Assembly (NCBI RefSeq): GCF_000942395.1
Contig: NZ_LN812103.1
Location: 157,000 to 220,999, forward strand
Length of the DNA stretch: 64,000 nucleotides
Direction of reading: 5' to 3'
Source of the DNA: Risungbinella massiliensis
GTDB lineage: Bacteria > Bacillota > Bacilli > Thermoactinomycetales > Thermoactinomycetaceae
Shown in pieces: positions 24,457-31,968 of this stretch. The position numbers were made by a program, and so were the translations under genes. The notes beneath the pieces were generated by a model that saw only the letters and a program-made list of their open reading frames with translations, did not search any database and was not told the DNA's origin. How positions within the stretch are numbered: the first letter of the stretch is position 1; every line of letters begins with the position of its first letter.

Positions 24457-25788
24457 TTGAATGCTTACGAGATGGGTGATCTTGGCAAATTTATCCGGAA
24501 AGTTCGGAAAGAAAAGGGCCTACGTTTAGAAGATTTATCAGACGATCATATTTCCACTGCAACCATCTCCAACATCGAAAGAGGAGTACCCCATGTTAAT
24601 CGTGAGAAGGTAGCGTATTTACTGCAAAAATTAAGTATCCAGTTACAGGATATACCCGATTTACTAGAAAAGAACACCGAAAATTTGGAGAGTCTACAAC
24701 TGAAACTTTTGGCTGTGGAAAGCTTGTTGCATATTGGCAATCAACAAAAAGCAATTCAAGACTTACTGAATATTTCGGACAATTTCTCTTCCTATTCTCT
24801 GGCTCAAGTCCATTTATTAAAAGGTAAGTATTTTCTTCAGGTTGGTGAATGGAAAAAAGCAGAACGGGAGCTTATGGAGTCTAACCGCCTTTGTAACCAA
24901 GATATGGTGCATCGCAGCAACCTAGAATCTACCAACTATTATTATCTGGCGCAAAGTAGCTTTGAGCAGCATAATTTACCCCAAGCTCTTCGCTATCTAG
25001 AGAAAGGGATTTATACGTATCAAGAGGATCAAGATGATCCAGAACAAATTTTGTTTTTGTTGATGACACAGCGAGTTCTCTATCTAGAAAAAGCAGGGCG
25101 TGCAGATGAAGCCCTCAAGCGTTTAGAAGAAATATGGGAGCATCTGGATAAAGTACGAAGACTCGAGATCCTGCTTAAGTTATACGCCATCAAGGCGGAT
25201 CTATTTCGTCGGATGAAATTACATTTGGATGCTGTTCGGTTCGCCCGGGAAGGAATTCAGATCGCAGCCAATAGTTCTCATACTGATGAATTATTTGAAT
25301 TGTGGACTATTCTAGGAACGGTCTATGTCGAGCTAAATCACTTAGAAGATGCAGAAACTTGTTTTGCATTTGTACGAGAAATGAAAGAAAAGGTTAGCAA
25401 CAAAAATGAGCTAATTCGTGCATACTGTTCACTAGGGAATTTGTATCTTTTACAAGGAAAGTCTGAAGAGGCAAAACAAGTTTTGTATCAAGCTATTCAG
25501 TGGGGAGAGCAGCTTAATGATAGCTATAAGTTGTGCAATGCCCTCCTGATTATGGGCAAACTAATGAAAACAATTCATCAGGAATATGAAGCGATTGGGT
25601 ATTTGGAACGTGCTATTAGTCTGTCTGATAGAGTGGGTTTGAAAGACAAGAGCTTTCTCGCCTTTTATGAATTGGCAAGTTGCTTTGAGAAAATGGGAGA
25701 ACGCGAACGTTTTCAACAAGCTACGGAACAAATGTATCTAATTCAACGAGAAATGGAACAAGGAAAGGTACTTGCAGAAGTATGGTAA
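24457..25788 (+). CDS. XRE-type HTH regulator with TPR domain (RRNPP-like)
   Basis: 443 residues, TTG start six bases after AAAGGGAGA. Residues 8-70 are an XRE helix-turn-helix (LGKFIRKVRKEKGLRLEDLS, then TATISNIERGVPHVNREKV). The rest is about eight tetratricopeptide repeats, e.g. SLAQVHLLKGKYFLQVGEWK, EQHNLPQALRYLEKGIYTYQ and CSLGNLYLLQGKSEEAKQVL. This is the layout of peptide-sensing RRNPP regulators (Rap, PlcR, NprR, AimR). No small exported peptide gene is visible on either side, so an unlinked or absent signal is possible. A terminator follows directly. Confidence 0.88.
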   Translation: MNAYEMGDLGKFIRKVRKEKGLRLEDLSDDHISTATISNIERGVPHVNREKVAYLLQKLSIQLQDIPDLLEKNTENLESLQLKLLAVESLLHIGNQQKAIQDLLNISDNFSSYSLAQVHLLKGKYFLQVGEWKKAERELMESNRLCNQDMVHRSNLESTNYYYLAQSSFEQHNLPQALRYLEKGIYTYQEDQDDPEQILFLLMTQRVLYLEKAGRADEALKRLEEIWEHLDKVRRLEILLKLYAIKADLFRRMKLHLDAVRFAREGIQIAANSSHTDELFELWTILGTVYVELNHLEDAETCFAFVREMKEKVSNKNELIRAYCSLGNLYLLQGKSEEAKQVLYQAIQWGEQLNDSYKLCNALLIMGKLMKTIHQEYEAIGYLERAISLSDRVGLKDKSFLAFYELASCFEKMGERERFQQATEQMYLIQREMEQGKVLAEVW

Positions 25789-25811
25789 TGGTTTAGGATT
25801 AGCTGTCATAC

Positions 25812-25850
25812 AAAAAACCATGGGGTAGAAAGGCTTCCCATGGTTTTTTT
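25812..25850. terminator. Bidirectional terminator between XRE-TPR gene and spo0M
   Basis: AAAAAACCATGGG / CCCATGGTTTTTT, a 13-bp stem with A and T runs. It serves both convergent genes and touches the spo0M stop. Confidence 0.9.
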
Positions 25851-26712
25851 ACTTTTTGTCGTTGCCTAATATTTGACTAATAAACTTCCCGATCGCTGTC
25901 TGATTACTCCGTTTGGAGAAGAGATCGCCTAAGCTTCCAAGAGCTTCTGCTGCAAATCCGCCAATGCCACCCAAAATCTTCCGTTTCTGATTTTGCTTGC
26001 GGCCGACCGAAGCAAGATGATTGAGGGCTTCTTGTAAGTAAGGTACAAGAGTAGCAGGCTGTGATATGAGATGGTTTGGAAGAGTTACCTCCATATCGAC
26101 AAATCGCTCTTCTTTGGTGGTCATTAACTCCATCTCCAGAACCAATCGAACACGCTCTGGCTCCATTGCAACCATAAAGATTACTTCAGAGGCAACATCT
26201 GCTAGAAAAACAGTGGGTGTAAAATAAAATTCCTGTGTCTCGCCGTTAAAAAAACGAGAATGCGAAGCCTCTTTTAATCCTAATTGATAAAAGGCATGTA
26301 GAATCCGTTCCAATCGCTCAGGTGGCAAGATCTTGATCTCATCTTGATCTGTCTGATCCAAAGCCCCTGCTATGCTTAGTTTTGTTGTGAAAAAGTATCG
26401 AATATCTGGATTAGATAAAGGTAAGTCTGTTGGGATGTTTAGATAAAAAGGAACTCTTCTTTTCTGATCAGCTCGTAAGAGAAAAGATGCTTGATACGGT
26501 ATCACAGCTACTAGATGAGTGTGGACCTTATCATTGCTTTTTATCTCAAAATAAAATTCGATTCGTATTTCTTGAATTGTCTGGTCGACACTTCCACCAT
26601 GCAATTGCAGTTCGCCTTCTAAGCGTTCTCCTAACGGGATCTCCGTTTTGCTCAGCACAAGATCTACTCGAGATGAGCCTTTCCCGAACCGAGCCATAAT
26701 ATCTTTGAACAT
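25849..26712 (-). CDS. spo0M: Sporulation-control protein Spo0M
   Basis: 287 residues with arrestin-like fold; start ATG preceded by GGTGGGA. The N-terminus MFKDIMARFGKGSSRVDLVL and the following strand pattern (TEIPLGERLEGELQLHGG, then IQEIRIEFYFE) are those of Spo0M. A C-terminal Gly-rich tail, including FAAEALGSLGDLFSKRSNQT, is also typical. In B. subtilis, Spo0M affects stage 0 sporulation and cell division. It stands alone here. The product is cytoplasmic with no membrane segment. Confidence 0.9.
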   Translation of the reverse strand: MFKDIMARFGKGSSRVDLVLSKTEIPLGERLEGELQLHGGSVDQTIQEIRIEFYFEIKSNDKVHTHLVAVIPYQASFLLRADQKRRVPFYLNIPTDLPLSNPDIRYFFTTKLSIAGALDQTDQDEIKILPPERLERILHAFYQLGLKEASHSRFFNGETQEFYFTPTVFLADVASEVIFMVAMEPERVRLVLEMELMTTKEERFVDMEVTLPNHLISQPATLVPYLQEALNHLASVGRKQNQKRKILGGIGGFAAEALGSLGDLFSKRSNQTAIGKFISQILGNDKK

Positions 26713-27050
26713 GAAAATCCCACCTATGTAAAATTAGGTATCATACTATTATAAAGTCATAACTCATGAAAGGTGAAGGGCAAGAAGAATATTTTTCCTA
26801 ATCATCCCCGTTCAAGTAAGTTAACATTCAATGGGGGATCAAGGACAACCCCGATAAATGGACTTTTATTGTATGTTGGGTAATAACCCAAGTTGCAAAC
26901 CTAATTTCTCTAAACGAATATACTGTAGAGAGTTAAAAGGCACGGCTTAGTTGAAATATTTTCACTTTTAAATTAGATGTATTCTTCTTTTTCATTATAG
27001 TATATAGTTACTAACGTCTAGGAATGCAGGTAGGAGGGTAGAATTTCTCT
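26713..27050. other. Intergenic region with two hairpins
   Basis: No gene seen. Contains ATCCCC...GGGGGAT around 26806-26839 and a smaller TTGGGT-AAT-AACCCAA near 26877-26891. A TATAGT box near 26998 could drive the small gene at 27051, but no clear -35 matches. Confidence 0.35.
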
Positions 27051-27155
27051 ATGAACCAAACTCTTTTAGACTCGCCAGCACTGTTGTACTTTTTTATGAG
27101 CATATCTGCCATTTTGGCTACATTATATGTACGAGAAAGAATGAAAACAAAATAG
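27051..27155 (+). CDS. Small membrane peptide, 34 residues
   Basis: ATG preceded by TAGGAGGG (12-base spacing, somewhat long). It encodes MNQTLLDSPA, then a hydrophobic helix LLYFFMSISAILATLYV, then a basic end RERMKTK, a one-span peptide with positive-inside C-terminus. A GC-rich terminator lies 17 bases after the stop, which makes a real gene likely. No family is recognised. Small peptides of this kind occur in sporulation or as membrane regulators. Confidence 0.55.
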   Translation: MNQTLLDSPALLYFFMSISAILATLYVRERMKTK

Positions 27156-27172
27156 CCATTATATTTTATTTT

Positions 27173-27198
27173 CCCCGATATTGTCGGGGTTTTTTTGT
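27173..27198 (+). terminator. Terminator of the 34-residue gene
   Basis: CCCCGA-TATTG-TCGGGG followed by seven T. Confidence 0.9.
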
Positions 27199-27281
27199 AA
27201 TCCCTATATGGTATGAAAAAAGCTACTCTCTTCTAGAGAAGAGCAGTAGCCATTGGGAAGGTATCTAATTGTTAGAGAAGA

Positions 27282-27773
27282 TTAGCAACCACAGTCGCCG
27301 CCATGTTGATATCTATGGGGTCTGTGATGGGAGCTACTGGAGGAAGACTCACAAGACGAAGATCCCATGTATCCTCTATGGTAGCTGCTGGAAGAGGACT
27401 CATCGCGACCACGGCGACCATATCCACCACGTCCATATCGAGGGCCACGATCATAACCATAGTCCATGGAAGAGGAATCATAGCTGCTAGACTCATAACG
27501 TCTTCTCGAAGCTTTTCTACATTGTTTCATCAAGTGTTTCAGCATATCTTTTTCGTATTTATGACTTTTTTTCATATGTTTATACATTTCTTTTAGTAAC
27601 TTTTCATCACATGGGATACAAGGATATTCATATGTTGGTCTTTCTGGTCTTGGTATTGGGATTGGGCGTGGCATAGGTTTTGGTACTGGCAATGGTGCGG
27701 GTCTGCTAGGTAATGGTAGTGCTGGTCTTTTTTCCATTGAAATCACGTTCCTTTCCGGTTGGTTGACACTCAT
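27282..27773 (-). CDS. Low-complexity Pro/Ser/Arg/Cys protein, probably spore-associated
   Basis: 163 residues from the ATG at 27773. An internal ATG at 27737 follows GGAAAGGAACGTGA and may be the real start (151 residues). Layout: a proline-rich N-terminus (RPALPLPSRPAPLPVPKPMP), a conserved-looking core with CIPC and KLLKEMYKHMKKSHKYEKDM (about 52-85), then a Ser/Tyr/Arg/Gly-rich tail ending HGGDCGC. This composition is typical of coat or crust proteins of spores. No formal family is recognised. Confidence 0.7.
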   Translation of the reverse strand: MSVNQPERNVISMEKRPALPLPSRPAPLPVPKPMPRPIPIPRPERPTYEYPCIPCDEKLLKEMYKHMKKSHKYEKDMLKHLMKQCRKASRRRYESSSYDSSSMDYGYDRGPRYGRGGYGRRGRDESSSSSYHRGYMGSSSCESSSSSSHHRPHRYQHGGDCGC

Positions 27774-28228
27774 AAGGTATGAGCTAGGTGTATGAAAGGT
27801 ACCAAATGCCGATGCCCATCTTTTTGATTTTTCTCTACGGGCAGGTTGAGCCTATTCTCATGAGAAGAAGTATAATGTCCATAAAGTACTCCGATAAGGT
27901 TAACCGTTATTTAAGAGGAGTTAAGACAATCCCCTGCTATGAAATGGCCTTTTGGGAGAATCTCTTATAAAGGGTTTGGGTTTTCCGCTGGATACGTTAT
28001 ACTAGAGACTGTTTCCAACACTTTTTAAGTAGTAATCTGTAACAGACGTGAGACCTTAGGTAAACGATGATTTCTAGAAGCCGATATGGTTAACTAACAT
28101 TCAGTTCACTAATTAAGCGAAGAATATGGTTTTAAACATGACCATGTTGAGATAAAACAGCTGTTAGATTCTAATGGATCAAAGATAAGAAGGCTCCTGC
28201 GGGAGAATTCTTTGGGAGGATGAGACAA
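27774..28228 (+). other. Leader and promoter region of ispH
   Basis: No gene accepted. A promoter-like TTGGGT-16-TATACT lies at 27976-28003. It would give a leader of about 215 bases, with small hairpins such as AACATG-ACC-ATGTT near 28134 and CTCC-TGC-GGGAG at 28193-28204. No known riboswitch motif is recognised in it. Confidence 0.4.
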
Positions 28229-29185
28229 ATGGATGTATTGCGGATTACACCGAGAGGTTATTGTTATGGAGTAGTAGATGCCATGGTGTTGGCGAGACAA
28301 GCTGCCCAAAATAAAGCTCTTCCACGTCCAATTTATATCTTGGGAATGATCGTTCACAATAAACATGTGGTGGATGCTTTCACAGATGAAGAGATAATTA
28401 CGATCGATGGCGAAAATCGTATGGAACTACTCGATCAAGTGGAACAAGGTACAGTGATCTTTACAGCTCACGGTGTCTCTCCTGAGGTTCGCCGCAAAGC
28501 TCGTGAAAAAGGATTAACTGTGGTAGATGCTACTTGTCCAGATGTGACCAAAACCCATGATTTGATTCGTGAAAAAGTTGCGGATGGATTCGAGATTATT
28601 TATATTGGGAAATCAGGTCATCCAGAGCCAGAAGGGGCAATGGGTGTGGCACCAGGAAAGGTTCATCTTATTGAAAAGTCATCCGATATTGAGCATTTAA
28701 ATCCTGGAACCGATCGTCTTTTGGTGACCAATCAGACCACGATGTCTCAGTGGGATACTTCTGACCTAATGGTACAAGTGAAAGAGAAGTTTCCGAATGT
28801 CGAGATCCATAATGAGATCTGTCTAGCTACACAAGAACGCCAAGAAGCAGTAGCTGAGCAAGCTAAAAAGACGGAACTCGTGATCGTAGTCGGAGACCCA
28901 CGCAGTAATAACTCCAACAGATTGGCACAAGTATCGGAAGATATTGCTGGAGTGGAAGCACACCGTATTTCAGATGTCAGTGAGATAGATATCAATTGGT
29001 TGAAGGGCAAGAAGAAAGTTGGTATTACGGCAGGTGCTTCGACCCCAACTCCTATTACACGTGAAGTAATACGTTTCTTGGAGCAGTTCGATGATCATGA
29101 TCCGAGTACTTGGGAAATCGAACGAACAGTGGATATGAAAAAGATTCTACCTCCAATTCGGAAAAAGAAAACAGTGGAAGCATAG
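28229..29185 (+). CDS. ispH: 4-hydroxy-3-methylbut-2-enyl diphosphate reductase
   Basis: Last enzyme of the MEP isoprenoid pathway; forms IPP and DMAPP. 318 residues, ATG 28229 eight bases after GGGAGGA. The three cysteines that bind the iron-sulfur cluster are in [12 protein letters not shown] (residue 13), [11 protein letters not shown] (about 104) and [12 protein letters not shown] (about 198). [15 protein letters not shown] and [14 protein letters not shown] are also typical. It is a single gene with its own long leader and a strong terminator. Confidence 0.96.
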   Translation: MDVLRITPRGYCYGVVDAMVLARQAAQNKALPRPIYILGMIVHNKHVVDAFTDEEIITIDGENRMELLDQVEQGTVIFTAHGVSPEVRRKAREKGLTVVDATCPDVTKTHDLIREKVADGFEIIYIGKSGHPEPEGAMGVAPGKVHLIEKSSDIEHLNPGTDRLLVTNQTTMSQWDTSDLMVQVKEKFPNVEIHNEICLATQERQEAVAEQAKKTELVIVVGDPRSNNSNRLAQVSEDIAGVEAHRISDVSEIDINWLKGKKKVGITAGASTPTPITREVIRFLEQFDDHDPSTWEIERTVDMKKILPPIRKKKTVEA

Positions 29186-29197
29186 AGTAATCAAAGA

Positions 29198-29243
29198 AAA
29201 GAAGCCCGATACTCTTTACAAGAGAGTACCGGGCTTCTTTTTA
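29198..29243. terminator. Bidirectional terminator after ispH
   Basis: AAAGAAGCCCGATACTCT pairs with AGAGTACCGGGCTTCTTT over 18 positions (one mismatch). It serves ispH and the convergent small gene. Confidence 0.95.
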
Positions 29244-29426
29244 CATCGTTTGTTTTTGATTTCGGTTAAAGCGAGTAGAAACATAATCATAGCACTGATT
29301 CATTGTCCCTCGAAACTCTACTTGATGATCTTTTCTCATTGGGTTGTACCAAGCAAAATAGTTCTCTTCGGAAATGATTGATGGTGGCAATTTTTCAGAA
29401 TCCCGAACCACATAAAACACGTGCAT
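29241..29426 (-). CDS. Hypothetical protein, about 61 residues
   Basis: AGGAGG lies three bases before ATG 29426 and nine bases before an in-frame GTG at 29420. Either start gives a 59-61-residue protein beginning (MH)VFYVVRDSEKLPPS. It contains YFAWYNPMRKDHQVEFRG and ends in a basic RFNRNQKQTM. No family is recognised. The ribosome site and the shared terminator support expression. Confidence 0.55.
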   Translation of the reverse strand: MHVFYVVRDSEKLPPSIISEENYFAWYNPMRKDHQVEFRGTMNQCYDYVSTRFNRNQKQTM

Positions 29427-29542
29427 ACACCTCCTACGTGCCAGTGTAGACAAGATGGATAAAACGTAAACAGAGCATAAGAGATTTTTTAGAATGACAA
29501 AAATATTTTCTAGACTAGATCGTAATAAAAATAAAATAGAAA

Positions 29543-29573
29543 AACAGGGAATTTCGATTATGAAACCCTGTTC
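29543..29573. terminator. Terminator after yfhH
   Basis: AACAGGG..TTTC / GAAA..CCCTGTT with AT-rich flanks, downstream of the minus-strand yfhH gene. Confidence 0.6.
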
Positions 29574-29589
29574 TTAGGTATTTATCTGC

Positions 29590-29925
29590 TTAGGAACAAG
29601 ATCCAGTACTACAACAATCTCGTATTTCAATCAATCTAGCGAGTGGAAAAGCTACTTCTTCCCAGCTGTTTTCCCAATTACCCCAACCCATTACTCCGTT
29701 GAGACGCTTTAGTTCAAAACATCCGGAAAATCCTTCCACATGATACCAAGTGTTAAGCTCATACTCACTTGGATTTACCAAATAAGATTTGGCAAGATAA
29801 AGTCGTTGTTCGATCACAGCTTGATGGCTTGTCTCTCCAATCAGCGTTAGTCTCGCATTCTCTTCTGAGAGTCGCTTGATCTCTCGTTGTAATTCTTCTC
29901 GGTTCATTTCCTGAAATCGTGCCAT
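29590..29925 (-). CDS. yfhH: DUF1811 protein, YfhH homologue
   Basis: 111 residues; ATG preceded by GAGGGAGG. ELQREIKRLSEENARLTLIG, VIEQRLYLAKSYLVNPSEYE and KRLNGVMGWGNWENSWEEVA follow the order of B. subtilis YfhH: an N-terminal helix pair, a NPxxY step, then an SH3-like strand set with LNGVxxWG. Function is unknown. The C-terminus CCSTGSCS is an unusual cysteine-rich addition. Confidence 0.8.
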   Translation of the reverse strand: MARFQEMNREELQREIKRLSEENARLTLIGETSHQAVIEQRLYLAKSYLVNPSEYELNTWYHVEGFSGCFELKRLNGVMGWGNWENSWEEVAFPLARLIEIRDCCSTGSCS

Positions 29926-29984
29926 GAAAAAACCTCCCTCTCACTGTAAATGCAGTATAGAGGGAGTTGGGGATGTTTGGCAAG

Positions 29985-30170
29985 TTACGCATCGTCCATA
30001 TCATAACGAAATCCGTCATGAAACGCCAGATCCTGTCCAAAGGAATGCTCTTCTCTCAAACGATGAAGTAACTTTTTATATTCATCAGCCCGAGCATTTG
30101 GATGCTCAATTTCTAATACTTTAGTGAGTGCCCGAATAATAATGTCACGCTCATAAAAGGACAGTTGCAT
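29985..30170 (-). CDS. Hypothetical protein, 61 residues
   Basis: ATG preceded by AGGAGGGGTTAACTG, a perfect ribosome site. Composition is helical and charged: SFYERDIIIRALTKVLEIEH, DEYKKLLHRLREEHSFGQDL, ending FHDGFRYDMDDA. No family is recognised. It is probably in a transcript with yfhH, which begins 59 bases downstream on the same strand. Confidence 0.65.
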   Translation of the reverse strand: MQLSFYERDIIIRALTKVLEIEHPNARADEYKKLLHRLREEHSFGQDLAFHDGFRYDMDDA

Positions 30171-30350
30171 CAGTTAACCCCTCCTAGGTGTTCTTTTCCA
30201 AGAGGTACACTACTATCGTTACCTTTTTCCCGCGTGGTTACACCAAAAATTATGTAAAAAGGGCTAAACTTATGCCGAGAATGCTTAGAATCATATTTGG
30301 TTAAAGGAATACGGAAAAAGACATTTGTTTGGTGTTTATTAAATGGAGTA

Positions 30351-30404
30351 TGTTGCATAATGAGCCTAAAGTCAGAGGCGTGCCTTTGTCTAATTTATGC
30401 AACA
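30351..30404. repeat. Short palindromic element, copy 1
   Basis: Bounded by perfect 10-base terminal repeats TGTTGCATAA / TTATGCAACA. Its inner sequence (AATGAGCCTAAAGTCAGAGG, then TGCCTTTGTCTAA) and the following AGCTAA recur in the longer copy at 34689-34822. MITE-like, with no coding capacity. Confidence 0.65.
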
Positions 30405-30567
30405 AGCTAATATGGAAAGAATTTCTACTGTATAAAATATGTATATTTTAAAGGGGAAATTATAACTGGGAAACTTTGCAGTATATCTGTTATTGATACA
30501 AGCGAAGATATATGATAAGTTATAAAGCGTAAATTTACTTGAGCTTTAATTAGGATCAAGCATTCAC
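30405..30567. other. Promoter-proximal region of speD
   Basis: AT-rich, no gene. It lies between the palindromic element and the structured speD leader and must hold the speD promoter, though no strong -35/-10 pair stands out. Confidence 0.3.
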
Positions 30568-30668
30568 TTAAAGGGTTGGGACCTCATCGGACTAACCTCC
30601 CCCTGTGGTGAACAGGCGATCCTGGCGGAATTTGGCTCACACCAAACTTTTAGCTAGGAAGGGGGCCG
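30568..30668 (+). promoter_or_regulatory. Structured leader of speD with anti-SD element
   Basis: The GC-rich 100 bases before speD can form GGT-TGGG-ACC (30574-30583), CCTG-TGGTGAA-CAGG (about 30602-30616) and TTTGG-CTCACA-CCAAA (about 30631-30646). CCTCCCCC (30597-30604) is complementary to the GGAAGGGGG ribosome site at 30657-30665. That allows mutually exclusive states, as in translational riboswitches. It resembles no class I can name. The proposed ligand (SAM or a polyamine) is inference from the gene it precedes. Confidence 0.55.
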
Positions 30669-30674
30669 AAAGAG

Positions 30675-31091
30675 ATGGAATTGGAATTCTCTACTTTCGG
30701 AAGGCATGTAGCCATGGATGCATGGGGTGTAGATTTTCAAAAATTGAATGATGTGGAATATCTGACCAAACATCTTCAAGAAGCTGCCAAGGCATGTGGA
30801 GCGACTATATTGTCTGTGCAAAAGCAGCAATTCGACCCTCAAGGTGCAACCGTACTCGTGATGTTGTCGGAAAGTCATTTGTCCATTCACACCTATCCTG
30901 AGAAAGGATTTGCTGCTTTGGACTGCTACACCTGTGGACATACCGTAGATCCGGTTATTGCGATCGAGTACATGCTCGAGGTCTTGCAACCAAGTAAAGC
31001 CTACTCCAAAGTGCTACGACGTGGAGACGGACCAGTCGAAGTAGTAAACCACGATTCGGAGAAATCGAAACTAGTGGGACAGACTGCTTAG
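30675..31091 (+). CDS. speD: S-adenosylmethionine decarboxylase proenzyme
   Basis: Pyruvoyl enzyme supplying decarboxylated SAM for spermidine synthesis, 138 residues, prokaryotic class 1B. The self-cleavage site is in SESHLSIHTYPEKG, at Glu-Ser/Leu-Ser (about residue 63). FAALDCYTCGH carries the catalytic cysteine. FGRHVAMDAWGVD is the N-terminal signature. GGAAGGGGG is nine bases before the ATG. No speE lies beside it. Control by the structured leader is likely. Confidence 0.95.
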   Translation: MELEFSTFGRHVAMDAWGVDFQKLNDVEYLTKHLQEAAKACGATILSVQKQQFDPQGATVLVMLSESHLSIHTYPEKGFAALDCYTCGHTVDPVIAIEYMLEVLQPSKAYSKVLRRGDGPVEVVNHDSEKSKLVGQTA

Positions 31092-31122
31092 GCTAGATCC
31101 AGTTAGCAACGCAAATAACAGA

Positions 31123-31155
31123 CCCAGTATCTCACAAGAGGTACTGGGCTTTTTT
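31123..31155 (+). terminator. Terminator after speD
   Basis: CCCAGTATCT / AGGTACTGGG with a six-base loop, followed by CTTTTTT. Confidence 0.9.
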
Positions 31156-31228
31156 AGTCCTCTCAAACAGGATTTGTTATCTAAACCTGGTTTTATTGGG
31201 AGGTATTTATTGTTTGGCAAAATAAAAT

Positions 31229-31259
31229 ACCCTCCGTACACGTATTGTGTTTGGAGGGT
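31229..31259 (-). terminator. Terminator of coiled-coil gene 1
   Basis: Read on the minus strand, ACCCTCC..ACAC / GTGT..GGAGGGT is followed by ATTTTATTTT. The same CCCTCC..ACAC..GTGT..GGAGGG design ends the second cassette at 34843. Confidence 0.75.
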
Positions 31260-31301
31260 TTAGAAAGAGTGGAATGAAATCCGTTCTTTCTAGTGTGTCC
31301 A

Positions 31302-31658
31302 CTAATAACGAACTGATGTTTTGGATAGTTGCTCCAGCTGTTGGGTAGTGTATCTCATAAAACTTTCTGATTTAGATACAAATTGTGCTTGGTGGTTGTT
31401 TGCTAAATGTACTGTTTTTTCGAGATCTTGAATTCTGCAGTTTAATCGTGATCTAGTTGTTTCTGCTTCGTGTGCATGGTCGTTACGTAAATTTCGAATG
31501 GTGTTATGTAATTTTGCGTTTTCTTCTATCAAATAATCTACTTTGTTGTTTAGATTGCCTAGTTTGTTATTTTGCTCGTGTACCAAATTTGTTAGATTGT
31601 TAATTGTTCCTAATAATTGCTCCAATTGTTCTTGTGATAATTCAACTTTGTTTGTCAT
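31302..31658 (-). CDS. Coiled-coil protein 1, 118 residues
   Basis: ATG 31658 preceded by AAGGAGAGAT. Nearly the whole protein is a heptad-repeat coiled coil: LSQEQLEQLLGTINNLTNLV, EQNNKLGNLNNKVDYLIEEN and KLHNTIRNLRNDHAHEAETT. It is Asn/Gln-rich and lacks a membrane segment. No family is recognised. It is preceded by a long palindrome (31663-31750) and followed by a GGAGGG terminator, the same arrangement as the 52-residue coiled-coil gene at 35072. The two are probably related cassettes. Confidence 0.75.
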   Translation of the reverse strand: MTNKVELSQEQLEQLLGTINNLTNLVHEQNNKLGNLNNKVDYLIEENAKLHNTIRNLRNDHAHEAETTRSRLNCRIQDLEKTVHLANNHQAQFVSKSESFMRYTTQQLEQLSKTSVRY

Positions 31659-31662
31659 GGTA

Positions 31663-31750
31663 ATATCTCTCCTTAATAATTGGTATGGTGTTGCGTTTAG
31701 ACTGCCAGTTGGGACAATCTAAACGCAACACATACCATAAGGAGAGATAT
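31663..31750. repeat. Long palindrome upstream of coiled-coil gene 1
   Basis: Left arm ATATCTCTCCTT..GGTATGGTGTTGCGTTTAGA and right arm TCTAAACGCAACACATACC..AAGGAGAGATAT pair over about 32 positions with a small gap. The right arm carries a mirror copy of the ribosome site AAGGAGAGATAT, pointing the other way. In the transcript the stem ends at the real ribosome site. Confidence 0.8.
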
Positions 31751-31968
31751 GCTACGATGTATACTGTAAGATAGCTATGATGTTTAGTGTGTTATAGTGG
31801 ACAATTTCATTCTAACTCTAACAAGAATGGACATGGAATGTATGATGTGAAAAGTCTATGAACCCTGACTTTCTATCTATAATTTCGTAAAATTAATCCA
31901 TTTCAAACGATTGCCCTAAAAATACACTATACTTAAGTTAATGGTGAAAATATGGAGGTGGTAAGGCT

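Noticed and set aside
27272-27596. Frames on both strands overlapping the coat-like gene
   Set aside because: Shadows of its low-complexity sequence; none has a ribosome site or sensible composition.
27788-27970. 60-codon plus-strand frame upstream of ispH
   Set aside because: GTG start without ribosome site; an internal ATG also lacks one. It lies just upstream of the ispH promoter.
28003-28228. T-box or known riboswitch in the ispH leader
   Set aside because: The leader is long, but no T-box bulge sequence, specifier loop or other recognised core could be found.
30170-30358. 62-codon minus-strand frame upstream of speD
   Set aside because: No ribosome site, and it overlaps the palindromic element and AT-rich leader.
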